Assembly (NCBI GenBank): GCA_019119615.1
Contig: DWWQ01000020.1
Coordinates: forward strand, 1 to 32,677
Length of the DNA: 32,677 bases
Direction of reading: 5' to 3'
Origin: Candidatus Alistipes stercoravium
GTDB lineage: Bacteria > Bacteroidota > Bacteroidia > Bacteroidales > Rikenellaceae
A program made the translations under genes and the position numbers. Numbering within the stretch: position 1 is the first letter of the stretch; each line of letters opens with the position of its first letter. This document shows, piece after piece, positions 1 to 8,686 of the stretch. A model generated the notes under the pieces. That model ran no database searches. It saw only the letters and a list, made by a program, of their open reading frames with translations, and was not told where the DNA came from.

Positions 1-1
1 G

Positions 2-1156
2 GTGCAGGATATCTACCGCATCTGGCGCCCGACGCCTCTGGTACGGGCCACGGGCCTCGAAAAGGCCCTCGACACCCCCGCGCGGATCTACTTCAAAAAC
101 GAGAGCGTCTCGCCCGCCGGGTCGCACAAGCCCAATACGGCCGTACCGCAGGCCTACTACAACTACAAGCAGGGTATCCGTCGCCTTACGACCGAGACGG
201 GCGCCGGACAGTGGGGCTCGGCCATCGCCTTCGCCGGGCGCCATTTCGGCATCGACGTCGAGGTCTACATGGTCAAGGTGAGCTACGAGCAAAAGCCCTA
301 CCGGCGGCTGATGATGCAGACCTGGGGCGCGCAGTGCTTCCCCTCGCCCTCGACGCGCACCGCTTCGGGACGCGCCGCCCTGGAACGCGACCCCGACTGT
401 TCGGGAAGCCTCGGACTGGCGATTTCTGAGGCGGTGGAGATGGCCCTGCAGCACCCCGAGGATACACGCTACTGCCTGGGCAGTGTCCTGAACCATGTAC
501 TGCTGCACCAGACGGTGATCGGCCAGGAGGCCGTCGCACAGATGGAGATGGCCGACGCCGAACCCGACGTGGTGATCGGCTGCATCGGCGGAGGCAGCAA
601 CTTCGCCGGCATGGCCTTCCCCTTCCTGCGCAAGAAGCTCGTGGAGGGCAAACCGATGCGCGTCGTGGCTGTCGAGCCCGCCAGCTGTCCGAAACTGACG
701 CGGGGAACGTTCCAGTACGATTTCGGCGATGTGGCGGGGTTCACGCCCCTGATCCCGATGTACACCCTGGGACATGACTTCCAGCCTTCGGACATCCACG
801 CCGGAGGGCTCCGCTACCACGGTGCCGGAGCGATCGTCAGCCAGTTGCTGAAGGATTCGCTCATCGAGGCCTGCGCCATTCCGCAGACCGAGACGCTTGC
901 CGCCGGCATCCTCTTCGCCAAAACCGAAGGGATCATCCCGGCGCCCGAATCGACGCACGCCATCGCCGCCGCCTGCCGCGAAGCGCTCCGCGCCAAAGAG
1001 GAGGGGACCCCGAAAACCATCCTCTTCAACCTCTCGGGCAACGGCGTGATCGACCTCTACGCCTACGAACAGTACCTCGCGGGAGTCCTGAAGGACTACA
1101 ACCCGACAGACGCCGAGATCCGGCAGACGGTCGGCATGCTCGACCGCATCCTCTGA
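2..1156 (+). CDS. trpB: Tryptophan synthase beta chain, TrpB2 type (5' partial)
   Basis: This is a PLP enzyme that condenses indole (or a related acceptor) with serine to give tryptophan in the cytoplasm. The visible 384 residues begin at the window edge, and the family is usually about 450 residues, so the true start lies upstream. The PLP-lysine motif SHKPNTA is near visible residues 41-47, the TETGAGQWG segment carrying the catalytic Glu is near 64-72, the phosphate-binding loop GCIGGGSN is near 193-200, and a C-terminal LSGNG is present. SHKPNTA in place of the usual SHK-N-N motif of TrpB1 and the long N-terminal part indicate the TrpB2 subfamily. No trpA or other trp gene follows. The gene ends just before a strong terminator, so it is either a stand-alone copy or the last gene of an operon outside the window. 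TrpB2 enzymes often work without TrpA. Confidence 0.93.
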   Translation: MQDIYRIWRPTPLVRATGLEKALDTPARIYFKNESVSPAGSHKPNTAVPQAYYNYKQGIRRLTTETGAGQWGSAIAFAGRHFGIDVEVYMVKVSYEQKPYRRLMMQTWGAQCFPSPSTRTASGRAALERDPDCSGSLGLAISEAVEMALQHPEDTRYCLGSVLNHVLLHQTVIGQEAVAQMEMADAEPDVVIGCIGGGSNFAGMAFPFLRKKLVEGKPMRVVAVEPASCPKLTRGTFQYDFGDVAGFTPLIPMYTLGHDFQPSDIHAGGLRYHGAGAIVSQLLKDSLIEACAIPQTETLAAGILFAKTEGIIPAPESTHAIAAACREALRAKEEGTPKTILFNLSGNGVIDLYAYEQYLAGVLKDYNPTDAEIRQTVGMLDRIL

Positions 1157-1258
1157 TCCGCCCGGGCGGATCCGCACAACCCGGAACACAGGGCCCGCAT
1201 ACCCCCGCGACGGGCCCGCCCTTACCAATCTCCAATAAAAAGTTCGCACTTTCCGGGT

Positions 1259-1296
1259 TCCGGGAGCTCCATTAGGAGCTCCCGGACTTTTTTGGC
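1259..1296 (+). terminator. Rho-independent terminator after trpB2
   Basis: A perfect 12-bp stem (TCCGGGAGCTCC, 1259-1270, pairing with 1275-1286) closes an ATTA loop and is followed by CTTTTTTGG. It separates trpB2 from the TonB receptor operon. Confidence 0.9.
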
Positions 1297-1358
1297 CGCC
1301 ACCGCGGCCATCCCCTCTTTTAGGGAGCCTGCGGAGGCAATTTACCGAAAAGTGGCGA

Positions 1359-1389
1359 TTGCCGCATTTTCGGACACCCCGTACCTTTG
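1359..1389 (+). promoter_or_regulatory. Bacteroidota-type promoter of the TonB receptor operon
   Basis: A TTG at 1359-1361, a 20-nt spacer and TACCTTTG at 1382-1389 fit the -33/-7 consensus. The ATG at 1402 lies 12 nt after the -7 box, so the leader would be only about 8 nt. Confidence 0.75.
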
Positions 1390-1401
1390 TGCCACGAAAA
1401 G

Positions 1402-4209
1402 ATGGGGTGCAAACTGCGACATATTCCGCTGCTGCTCTTCGGAGCGCTGCTCGGCCTCCCCGGCCGGGCCCAGGAACCGGACATGCGGGGTTCGATCACG
1501 ATCGAGGCGACCGACTCGCTGCACGGCGTCCTCTCCTATGCCGTAGTGGCCGTGCGGAGCATTCCCGAAGAGGGGGCTCCGCGGGCCGCCGCTACCGGCG
1601 CCGACGGGCGGTGCAGCTTCCGGCTGCCTGCCGGCAGCTACGAGGCGACGGTCTCCTACGTCGGCTACACCCCGCAGCGCTTCCGCTTCGACCTGCCGGC
1701 CGGAGCCGCACTCTTCCGGAGCATCCGGCTTCACAGCCACACGACACAGATCCGCGACGTGGTCATCACCGCCTCCGAGGTCCGCGGGCCCGTCTCGGGC
1801 GTCCGCATCGGCCGCGAAGCGATGCAGCATCTCCAGCCCTCGAGTTTCGAGGATCTGCTCGAACTGCTGCCCGGGGGCCGTGCTTCGGACCCCGCCTTCT
1901 CGGGATCGAGCCACATCCGTCTGCGCGAGGCGGCCACCTCTTCGTCGGATTACAGCACCTCGGCCCTCGGCGTGAGCTTCCTCGTGGACGGAGCACCGCG
2001 CTCGAACGATGCGGCGCTGCAGTACTCCGGGGGGATTGCCGGCGGACGATCCATTCCCATGTCGCTCAATGCGGGCATTGACATGCGGGCCCTCCCGACC
2101 GACGAAATCGCCTCGGTCGAGATCATTCAGGGCATCCCTTCGGTCGAATACGGCGACCTGACGAGCGGTCTGGTCAAGATCCGGCGCAAGGAGGGCGGAC
2201 GGAATCTCGAAGCACGTTTCAAGGCCGATCTGAAGAGCCAGCTCTTCTATCTGGGCAAGGGCTTCGAGTGGGGCGAACGGGCCGAACGGCTGACGATGAA
2301 CCTCGGGGTGAACTACCTCGACGCGCGGGCCGACCCGCGTAACACGCGGCAGAACTACCGCCGCATGACCGCCTCGTGGCGCATGAAGAAATACTGGACG
2401 GGAAGCTCCGACCACCGCTTCACGCTCGGCGGGTCGATCGACTACACGGGCTCGTTCGACCGGATCAAGAGCGACCGCGACATCGATATCGGGCAGACCG
2501 GACAACCCATGGAACGCTACCGGGCCGATTACAGCAGTCTGGCCGCCGCGCTGAACTTCACGGCGGAGGCCACCCGGGCCGCCGCGCTCTTCCGCCGCTT
2601 CGAGTTCACGGCCTCGGTCGATGCCGATTTCGACATTACGGACCGCTGGCGCTATGTCGTCGCAAGCGCCAACGTACCCATCCGCACGGCCCTCGAGGAG
2701 GGGGTCTACGATGCGGAGATCCTCCCCTCGCGTTACGAAGCGACCCTGCGCACCGAAAGCAAACCCTTCTACGCCTATGCCAAGGCGGTGGCGCTCTTCG
2801 GAAAGCAACACGGGAAGGCCCGCTATACGCTGCGCCTCGGAACGGACTGGTCGATGGCCAAGAACTACGGCGGAGGACTGCTTTACGACATCACGCGCCC
2901 CTTCTCCGAGCAGATGAGCACCCGCCCGCGGCGTTACGACGCCCTGCCGGCCCTGCACCGCCTTGCGGCCTTCGCCGAGGCGACGGGCGCCCTGCGTCCC
3001 GGACGGTGGCGCATCGACGCCATGGCTGGCGTGCGCGCAACGACGATGGCCAACCTCGGCGAACGCTACGCACTCCAGGGACTCGTCTACCTCGATCCGC
3101 GGCTGAACCTCTCGGTCGGGCTTCCGACCTTCGAGGTGGCGGGCCACGCGATGCGCATCACCCTATCGGGCGGTACGGGATGGCATACGAAGACCCCGAC
3201 GCTCGACCAGCTCTTTCCCAATCCCGTCTATTTCGACTACACGCAACTGAACTACTTCCCGGAGGACCCCGCCAAACGGCGCATTCAGATGGTCGTCTAC
3301 CGCTACGACCCCACGAACTACGACCTGCGCGCGGCCCGCAATTTCAAGTGGGAGGTACGCGGAAGGGCCGAATGGAACGGCTTCGACCTCTCGCTGGCCT
3401 GGTTCCGCGAAGACATGACCTCGGGATTCCGCACCTCGACGCAGGTGCTCGCCTACAGCTACCTCGACTATGATGAGACGGCGATCGACGCCTCGACGCT
3501 TACGGGTCCCCCGTCGGTCGAGGGGCTTCCCGCCACGGAGCAGACCGTGCTGGCCACGGCGGCCCGCACGACCAACGGCAGCCGCACGCTCAAGAAGGGC
3601 GTGGAGTTCACCTTCTCGACCCCGCGCATCCGGCCGCTGGCCACGAAACTCTCCGTCTCGGGGGCCTGGTTCCGCACCGAATACGAGAACAGCGAACCGC
3701 AGTACATCGCCACAAGCGTGGCACTGGCCGGAGGCAAGCCCTATCCCTATATCGGACTCTACGCCCAGGAGGAGCGCTTCTACAACGAGGTTTTCAATAC
3801 GAACTTTCTGCTCGACACGCAGATTCCCCGGCTGGGGCTGATCTTCTCGACCTCGTTCCAGTGCCAGTGGTTCACGGGCCGCAAGCAGCAGTGGTGCGAC
3901 CCGCAGCCGGTGAGCTACCTGGATACCGACCTTCGGGAGCACCCCTTTACGGCAGAGTCGGCCGGGGACGGTATCCTGCAGCACATGATCAAGGAGGTGA
4001 GCGATCTGGCCTATCTCTACCGATGGGTCCCCTTCAGCATGTACGTCAATCTGAAGGTTTCGAAGCGCCTCTACCGCGACCGGATCACCGCCGCGCTCTT
4101 CGTAAACCGGCTGTTCGACTACAGCCCGGCCTACATCAACGAGTCGGGCGGACTCACGCGCCGCTACTCCGATCCCTATTTCGGCATGGAACTCAACCTC
4201 AAACTCTGA
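1402..4209 (+). CDS. TonB-dependent outer membrane receptor (first of four-gene operon)
   Basis: This is a predicted 935-residue outer membrane barrel that would import a bound ligand using TonB energy. I chose the ATG at 1402 because it opens a clean signal peptide (MGCKLRHIPLLLFGALLG) and follows the promoter; an upstream TTG overlaps the -7 box. After the signal peptide comes a carboxypeptidase-regulatory-like beta-sandwich (about residues 30-115). A TonB-box-like DVVITAS, a plug domain (about 120-260, with the typical ASVEIIQG-PSVEYGDLTSG segment) and a long barrel ending in ELNLKL follow. No SusD-like partner is adjacent. A small lipoprotein, a second barrel and a DUF4876 lipoprotein follow in the same direction with gaps of 12, 2 and 35 nt. 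The ligand cannot be read from the sequence. Confidence 0.92.
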   Translation: MGCKLRHIPLLLFGALLGLPGRAQEPDMRGSITIEATDSLHGVLSYAVVAVRSIPEEGAPRAAATGADGRCSFRLPAGSYEATVSYVGYTPQRFRFDLPAGAALFRSIRLHSHTTQIRDVVITASEVRGPVSGVRIGREAMQHLQPSSFEDLLELLPGGRASDPAFSGSSHIRLREAATSSSDYSTSALGVSFLVDGAPRSNDAALQYSGGIAGGRSIPMSLNAGIDMRALPTDEIASVEIIQGIPSVEYGDLTSGLVKIRRKEGGRNLEARFKADLKSQLFYLGKGFEWGERAERLTMNLGVNYLDARADPRNTRQNYRRMTASWRMKKYWTGSSDHRFTLGGSIDYTGSFDRIKSDRDIDIGQTGQPMERYRADYSSLAAALNFTAEATRAAALFRRFEFTASVDADFDITDRWRYVVASANVPIRTALEEGVYDAEILPSRYEATLRTESKPFYAYAKAVALFGKQHGKARYTLRLGTDWSMAKNYGGGLLYDITRPFSEQMSTRPRRYDALPALHRLAAFAEATGALRPGRWRIDAMAGVRATTMANLGERYALQGLVYLDPRLNLSVGLPTFEVAGHAMRITLSGGTGWHTKTPTLDQLFPNPVYFDYTQLNYFPEDPAKRRIQMVVYRYDPTNYDLRAARNFKWEVRGRAEWNGFDLSLAWFREDMTSGFRTSTQVLAYSYLDYDETAIDASTLTGPPSVEGLPATEQTVLATAARTTNGSRTLKKGVEFTFSTPRIRPLATKLSVSGAWFRTEYENSEPQYIATSVALAGGKPYPYIGLYAQEERFYNEVFNTNFLLDTQIPRLGLIFSTSFQCQWFTGRKQQWCDPQPVSYLDTDLREHPFTAESAGDGILQHMIKEVSDLAYLYRWVPFSMYVNLKVSKRLYRDRITAALFVNRLFDYSPAYINESGGLTRRYSDPYFGMELNLKL

Positions 4210-4221
4210 AAACACGACACG

Positions 4222-4644
4222 ATGATCCGCCACAGATTCATATGCACGCTATTGGCCGCCGCGCTGCTTGCCGCATCCGCCGCCGGCTGCCGGCAGCTCG
4301 ACGAAGAGGGGCTCCATACCGAGGAGGGGCTCCATACCGAGGTTACGATCCGCCTGGTGATGCCCGACAGCCGCCCGGTCGCCCGGCTGGAGATCCGCGA
4401 CGAAGCGTCGGGATTCTACAACATCAACACCTACGAACGCACGGCCTTTCCCGCGCCCGATGCAAACACCGCCACGGTCCGGCTCCGCCGCGGGGTCTAC
4501 ACCTTCACCGTCGAAGCCGAGGCGACCTACGACGACGGCACGACGCGCCTGCTGCGCTGCGCCGACTACAACCAGATCACACAGGCCGTAACCTGGGTCG
4601 GGGAGCGCGAGTCGATCGTGCTGCTGCTCAAAAGCGTAAACTGA
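4222..4644 (+). CDS. Small lipoprotein with Ig/Fn3-like beta-sandwich
   Basis: This is a 140-residue SpII lipoprotein: a hydrophobic N-terminus ends in the lipobox ASAAGC, with the lipidated Cys at about residue 23. Immediately behind it is a six-residue unit, EGLHTE, repeated twice in tandem from a perfect 18-bp DNA duplication (4306-4341). The rest (VTIRLVMPDSRPVARLEI onward, with a VRLRRGVYTFTVEAEAT strand pattern) looks like one small beta-sandwich resembling carboxypeptidase-regulatory or fimbrillin-like domains. I do not recognise a named family. It sits 12 nt after the TonB receptor gene and 2 nt before the DUF6850 barrel gene, so it is probably a periplasm-facing or surface accessory of that receptor. 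Confidence 0.8.
   Translation: MIRHRFICTLLAAALLAASAAGCRQLDEEGLHTEEGLHTEVTIRLVMPDSRPVARLEIRDEASGFYNINTYERTAFPAPDANTATVRLRRGVYTFTVEAEATYDDGTTRLLRCADYNQITQAVTWVGERESIVLLLKSVN
4306..4341 (+). repeat. Perfect 18-bp tandem duplication inside lipoprotein gene
   Basis: The unit GAGGGGCTCCATACCGAG occurs twice in tandem (4306-4323 and 4324-4341), in frame, and encodes EGLHTE-EGLHTE just after the lipidated cysteine. Confidence 0.97.
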
Positions 4645-4646
4645 CG

Positions 4647-6146
4647 ATGAGAAGAATACCGTTTCTGCTGCTCCTTCTGCTGCTGCCCGCAGCACTCCGC
4701 GCCCAACGCGACTCGCTCGGGGCGCTGGAGCGTGCCGAACACGTCGCCGCCGTAGAAGCCTTCCTTTCGGAACGTTTCTACGGCCACTCACCCGTCGGGG
4801 AGTTGTATCGCCCCACCCTGTCGCTTTCGCGGCTCGAGGTGCGCATGCAGCTGCGCCGCGAGGAGGAGGCGCGCCTCGAGCCGCTCGGCGACGGAGCCCT
4901 CGAAGGGAGCCTCCGGGCCGAAAGCTACCGGCGGCTCGATCCGCAGAGCGTCGTCTGGGCCGATGCCCACTATGTGCGGGGCCGCCGCGACAACGTCCGC
5001 TGGAACTCCACGGCCGACTATCTGCTGCTGTATCCCTACATCACGGCCGATTCGATCGGCGGCGACCTCTCGACCGAGGAGTATGCCTTCGGCGGCGGAT
5101 ATGCGCGCCGCCTCGGACGCTTCGCCGTCGCCCTGCGGGGCGACTACCGCGCCGGGCAGGAGTACCGCCAGGTCGATCCGCGTCCGCACAACGTCGTCTC
5201 GGACTTCACGCTCCGCTTCGGCGGAGGTATCGAATGGCAGCGCCATACGCTCCTTGCCGACTTTGCGTGGCGCCTCTACAAGCAGAACCAGCGGATCTCC
5301 TTCCAGAACGAGACCAACATCGTCCGCGAACTCTTCATGACGGGTCTGGGAAGCTACCTCCCGCGCTATTCGGGGAAGTCCTCGAGCACGACGGTCGCCT
5401 ACGAAGGCCGCGGATACGGCGCGGCGCTCCAGTTCATGCCCCGCACCGGTACGGGGTGGTACGCCCGGGCCGCCTGGGAACGCTTCACCGCCGACCGCAA
5501 CTACCGTCCGAACAACTCGATCCCGGTGAGCAGCCTTACGACACAGGAGTTGAAGGCCGACGTCGTCTACCGCGCCGCACGGTGGAGCGCAGGCGCCTAC
5601 GGGAACTTCGGACAGCGGCTCGGTACGGAGATGATCGCCGACCGCAACGGACAGGGATCCATCGTCGATCGGCAGACGCTCTACGAAAACCGCATGCACG
5701 AGGTCGGTGCCGAGGCTACGGTCGTCTGGCACCGCGGGGCAGGCCGCTATGTGCTGCATCCGTCGATCGTGTGGAGCACCTCGACGGCCCGCTACCTTGC
5801 CCCCCGGCGTGAAATGATCGTCTCGCGGCTCGGCGCAACGCTCCGGGGCGAGGCGTCATGGCTGCTCGACAACTGGCGCCTTGCGGCCACGGCCGGGGTC
5901 GGATACTACGCCCCGCCCCGCGAAGGGCTGCGGCTCGACGCTCTGGCCGACTACCTTGCGGAGTACCTGACCCGGACGGCTGCGCGGCTGAACTGCCGTC
6001 ATCTGGCCCCCGAAGCATCGCTGCATGTCGAACGCCGGCTGCGCAACCGCACGGCCTGCTTCGCGGAGGTCCGCTACGCGCCCCGCTTCTACCACGGCGG
6101 CAGCTCCGAGCACCATCTTTCGGCCGCCTGCGGCCTGATCTTCTGA
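4647..6146 (+). CDS. Outer membrane beta-barrel protein, DUF6850-like
   Basis: This is a 499-residue protein with a signal peptide (MRRIPFLLLLLLLPAALRAQ) and no TonB plug. From about residue 100 it shows alternating amphipathic strands rich in Tyr, Arg and Gly. It ends in Phe (CGLIF), typical of BAM-inserted outer membrane barrels. I recall such proteins being named DUF6850 in Bacteroidota genomes next to DUF4876 genes; the number is from memory. The start ATG is 2 nt after the stop of the small lipoprotein, so the two are translationally linked. It has no known reaction. A channel, or an anchor for the neighbouring lipoproteins, is an inference. Confidence 0.78.
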   Translation: MRRIPFLLLLLLLPAALRAQRDSLGALERAEHVAAVEAFLSERFYGHSPVGELYRPTLSLSRLEVRMQLRREEEARLEPLGDGALEGSLRAESYRRLDPQSVVWADAHYVRGRRDNVRWNSTADYLLLYPYITADSIGGDLSTEEYAFGGGYARRLGRFAVALRGDYRAGQEYRQVDPRPHNVVSDFTLRFGGGIEWQRHTLLADFAWRLYKQNQRISFQNETNIVRELFMTGLGSYLPRYSGKSSSTTVAYEGRGYGAALQFMPRTGTGWYARAAWERFTADRNYRPNNSIPVSSLTTQELKADVVYRAARWSAGAYGNFGQRLGTEMIADRNGQGSIVDRQTLYENRMHEVGAEATVVWHRGAGRYVLHPSIVWSTSTARYLAPRREMIVSRLGATLRGEASWLLDNWRLAATAGVGYYAPPREGLRLDALADYLAEYLTRTAARLNCRHLAPEASLHVERRLRNRTACFAEVRYAPRFYHGGSSEHHLSAACGLIF

Positions 6147-6181
6147 AAATGAACGAAGTCAAACCATAAAACAACAACACC

Positions 6182-7405
6182 ATGAAAAAACATCTTTACA
6201 TCTGGGCCGTCGCACTGCTCCTTGCCGTCGGGGCCGCCTCCTGTTCGAAAGAGAAGACCGAGAAACCGGTAGAACCCGTCAATGTCTCCTATGCCGTACG
6301 ATTGAACGGAGGAAACGTGCTGATCAACCTTCCCGCTGCGGACTTCGACGTGGCGATTCCTGCCGATGCCGCCTCATGGGTCGGGATCAATGAAGCCGAA
6401 ACGGCAGGGACGGCACTCGTGCTGGAGGTTTCCCGCAACGAGACCGGAGCCGAACGGCAGGCCACGGTAACCGTTACGCGCAGCGGCCGCAGCGACCTGC
6501 TGGCCACGGTCGCAATCAGGCAGAGCAACGTCGCCGTACGCGCCGGCGAGTTCGTCATCGAGGAGATCTACTTCACCGGCACGGCGCTGCCCGAGACCGG
6601 ATCGCCCGACAAGTACCTGGGCGACCAGTACCTCAAGATCCGCAACAACACCGACGAAACACTCTACGCCGACGGCATGATGCTGATCCTCTCGAGCGCC
6701 CTCAACTCGGGTCAGAATGCCGAGATGGTCGCCGGCGGCGACTTCCGCACGGAGTGCTGCGCCGGAACGGCCTTCTACTGCATCCCCGGCAGCGGCCGCG
6801 ACGTGCCGGTGGAGCCGGGCAAGTCGCTCATCGTCGTCAATAACGCCCAGAACCACCTCGAAAGCAACCCCAACTCCTGGAACGCCACGACGGCCGACTT
6901 CGAATGGTACGACGTCTCGTCGAACGACGCCTTCCAGGATACGGACAACCCCGCGGTTCCCAATCTGGACAAGTGGTATGCCCAGACGCTGACCGTACAC
7001 ACCCTGCACAACCGCGGCTTCAACGCCGTGGCCATCGCCATGCCGCCCGTCGGGATGACCGCCGAGAAGTTCCTCGCCGAATATCCGCTCACGGATGCCT
7101 ACTACATCTTCCACTCGCCCAACGGCTCGGACTACAAACTCCCGCTGCGCAATGCCTACCGCGTGCCGAACGACTGGGTGCTCGACGCCGTGAACACGGG
7201 ATGCCGCGACGCCTACTACATCGCGCCGTGGGATGCCTCGCTCGACGCCGGCTACGCCTGGTGCGGGACAACGGACGGCGACCCGGAGCGCTTCGACAAG
7301 GCCGTGATCCGCAAAAGCGGTTCGGACGGCAAACTCGTCGATACGAACAACTCGTCGAACGATTTCGAATCCAACACCCTGGCTTCGCTCATCGCGAAAA
7401 AGTAG
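6182..7405 (+). CDS. DUF4876 lipoprotein with N-terminal BACON domain
   Basis: This is a 407-residue lipoprotein with the lipobox AVGAASC (Cys at about residue 21). Residues about 35-115 form a BACON-like beta-sandwich (SWVGINEAE onward, then VSRNETGAERQATVTVT and IRQSNV). BACON domains are common in Bacteroidota surface proteins and are thought to bind glycans or act as spacers. Residues about 120-407 match what I remember as the DUF4876 domain: EFVIEEIYFTGT, GDQYLKIRNNTDETLYADGM, IPGSGRDVPVEPGKSLIVVNNAQNH. It contains a lamin-tail-like core (EIYFTGT, then YLKIRNNTDETLYADG). It is the last gene of the operon and is followed by a hairpin. It is probably the substrate-binding or surface-exposed part of the module. 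Confidence 0.78.
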   Translation: MKKHLYIWAVALLLAVGAASCSKEKTEKPVEPVNVSYAVRLNGGNVLINLPAADFDVAIPADAASWVGINEAETAGTALVLEVSRNETGAERQATVTVTRSGRSDLLATVAIRQSNVAVRAGEFVIEEIYFTGTALPETGSPDKYLGDQYLKIRNNTDETLYADGMMLILSSALNSGQNAEMVAGGDFRTECCAGTAFYCIPGSGRDVPVEPGKSLIVVNNAQNHLESNPNSWNATTADFEWYDVSSNDAFQDTDNPAVPNLDKWYAQTLTVHTLHNRGFNAVAIAMPPVGMTAEKFLAEYPLTDAYYIFHSPNGSDYKLPLRNAYRVPNDWVLDAVNTGCRDAYYIAPWDASLDAGYAWCGTTDGDPERFDKAVIRKSGSDGKLVDTNNSSNDFESNTLASLIAKK

Positions 7406-7426
7406 GATCGACGCACCCTTCGGGCA

Positions 7427-7468
7427 AACGGGCATCTCCCCTTGAGGGAGATGCCCGTTCCGCATTTT
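7427..7468 (+). terminator. Terminator of the TonB/DUF4876 operon
   Basis: A perfect 14-bp stem (7427-7440 with 7446-7459) and CTTGA loop are followed by a weak T stretch (CCGCATTTT). The stem is very strong and the T-tract imperfect. Confidence 0.7.
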
Positions 7469-7501
7469 CCGTTCGGGGATTCGGCCGACCGATTTATTTC
7501 G

Positions 7502-7509
7502 TATCTTTG
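7502..7509 (+). promoter_or_regulatory. -7 box (TATCTTTG) of the yqaA-like gene
   Basis: TATCTTTG ends 5 nt before the ATG at 7515, so transcription should start almost at the start codon. The -33 region has only a weak TTCG at 7480-7483. Confidence 0.65.
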
Positions 7510-7514
7510 CCGGC

Positions 7515-7973
7515 ATGGAAGCCGTAACGCAATTTTTCATCGACTGGGGCTACTGGGGCCTCTTCATCTCGGCGCTCGTCGCCGGCAGCATCCTGCCGTT
7601 CAGCTCCGAGGCGGTCATGGTCGTTCTGGTGGGCATGGGGCTTGACCCCGTATGGTGCCTCGTGGCCGCCTCGGCGGGCAACACCCTCGGCGGCATGACC
7701 TGCTACTGGATCGGAACGCTCGGGCGCTCGGAGTGGATCACCCGTCTGGGCATCACCACGCGCCAGCTGGCCCGGGCCCGCAAGTTCCTCGCAGGGCGCG
7801 GGGCCCTGATGGGGTTCTTCGCCTTCCTGCCGACCATCGGCGAGGCGCTGGCCATTGTCCTGGGGCTGATGCGCAGCAACCCCTGGATCACGGCACTGTC
7901 GATGCTCGCCGGCAAGACGCTCCGCTACGCCGTTATCCTGGCCACGTTCCAGGGAGCCCTCTCGATCTTCTGA
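7515..7973 (+). CDS. YqaA/DedA-like inner membrane protein
   Basis: This is a 152-residue integral membrane protein with about four hydrophobic segments (residues about 8-45, 50-70, 95-120, 125-150). The N-terminus GYWGLFISALVAGSILPFSSEAVM matches the YqaA branch of the DedA/SNARE-associated (VTT) superfamily. It also has the AGNTLGG and FLPTIGEALAIVLGL motifs expected of re-entrant helices. Some superfamily members are phospholipid flippases or scramblases, but the substrate of YqaA is not established. It is transcribed alone, from a promoter whose -7 box lies 5 nt before the ATG. It converges with the ferritin gene across a hairpin. Confidence 0.88.
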   Translation: MEAVTQFFIDWGYWGLFISALVAGSILPFSSEAVMVVLVGMGLDPVWCLVAASAGNTLGGMTCYWIGTLGRSEWITRLGITTRQLARARKFLAGRGALMGFFAFLPTIGEALAIVLGLMRSNPWITALSMLAGKTLRYAVILATFQGALSIF

Positions 7974-7997
7974 AATACGCCCTCCAACAACAACAAG

Positions 7998-8035
7998 GAA
8001 CCGGTCCTCCTCTCGGAAGACCGGTTCTTTCATTT
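7998..8035 (+). terminator. Terminator between yqaA-like and ferritin genes
   Basis: GAACCGGTC (7998-8006) pairs with GACCGGTTC (8019-8027). The inner TCC/GGA pairing across one mismatch leaves a TCTC loop, and TTTCATTT follows. The two genes converge here, so it may act on both, but the T-tract favours the + strand. Confidence 0.8.
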
Positions 8036-8052
8036 CCGGTGTCGCCTTACGG

Positions 8053-8577
8053 CTATTCGGCTGCCGTACCCAGCGGAGCCGCCTGCGTATAGGTGCGGGC
8101 TGCCAGCTCCTTGTCGAGCATGTAAAGCCCGAACTTGTTGCCCTCGACCGCTTCGCAGGCCGAGATCATATCGCGGGCCGAAGCCTCCTCCTCGACCTGC
8201 TCGTCGATGAACCATACGAGCATGTTCGACGAGGCGTAGTCCTTGTCCTCGGCGGCGATTGAGGCCAGATTCGCGATCATCGCCGTAACCTTCTGCTCGT
8301 GCCCGAGCGTATCGCGGAACATCTCCAGCGGCGAAGCCCACGACGTGCGTACGGCCTCGATCGGCAGCAGCGTTACCGCGGCATCGCGCGACAGCAGGTA
8401 ATTCATGAAGATCCGCGCGTGGTCCTGCTCCTCGCGGAACTGAACGTAGAACCAGTTGGCCACGCCCTTGAGCCCCTTGGCTTCGGCATCCATCGACATC
8501 GACAGGTAGAGATAGGCCGACCACATCTCGGCATTGATCTGCGCATTGAGCGCCTCATGCAGTTTTTTGCTCAACAT
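8053..8577 (-). CDS. ftnA: Bacterial non-heme ferritin
   Basis: This is a 174-residue four-helix ferritin that oxidises Fe(II) and stores it as a mineral in the cytoplasm. All ferroxidase residues are in the expected places: Glu17, Tyr24, Glu50, His53, Glu94, Gln127 and Glu130. The length matches the FtnA family. Transcription is monocistronic from a -7 box at 8611-8618, about 34 nt before the ATG. No Fur-like operator could be identified by eye. Confidence 0.97.
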   Translation of the reverse strand: MLSKKLHEALNAQINAEMWSAYLYLSMSMDAEAKGLKGVANWFYVQFREEQDHARIFMNYLLSRDAAVTLLPIEAVRTSWASPLEMFRDTLGHEQKVTAMIANLASIAAEDKDYASSNMLVWFIDEQVEEEASARDMISACEAVEGNKFGLYMLDKELAARTYTQAAPLGTAAE

Positions 8578-8610
8578 AATCTATTTGGTTTGAAATCCGT
8601 ATCTTCCTTA

Positions 8611-8618
8611 CAAAGATA
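8611..8618 (-). promoter_or_regulatory. -7 box (TATCTTTG) of ferritin gene
   Basis: On the minus strand this reads TATCTTTG, 33 nt before the ferritin ATG. No clear TTTG is seen at -33. Confidence 0.6.
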
Positions 8619-8686
8619 ACGCCTTTTCCGACATATCCGCATAAACCGCGCACAATCTTTCTCACACAGTCCGCAGCCCCGCCGGA

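Noticed and set aside
1342..3147. A 601-codon minus-strand open frame opposite the first TonB receptor gene
   Set aside because: It is a mirror of the receptor's codon bias, has no recognisable motif, and ends inside the receptor's promoter.
8551..8686. Possible Fur-type operator before the ferritin gene
   Set aside because: No convincing palindrome of the Fur kind could be seen, and Fur sites in Bacteroidota are not well enough defined to call by eye.
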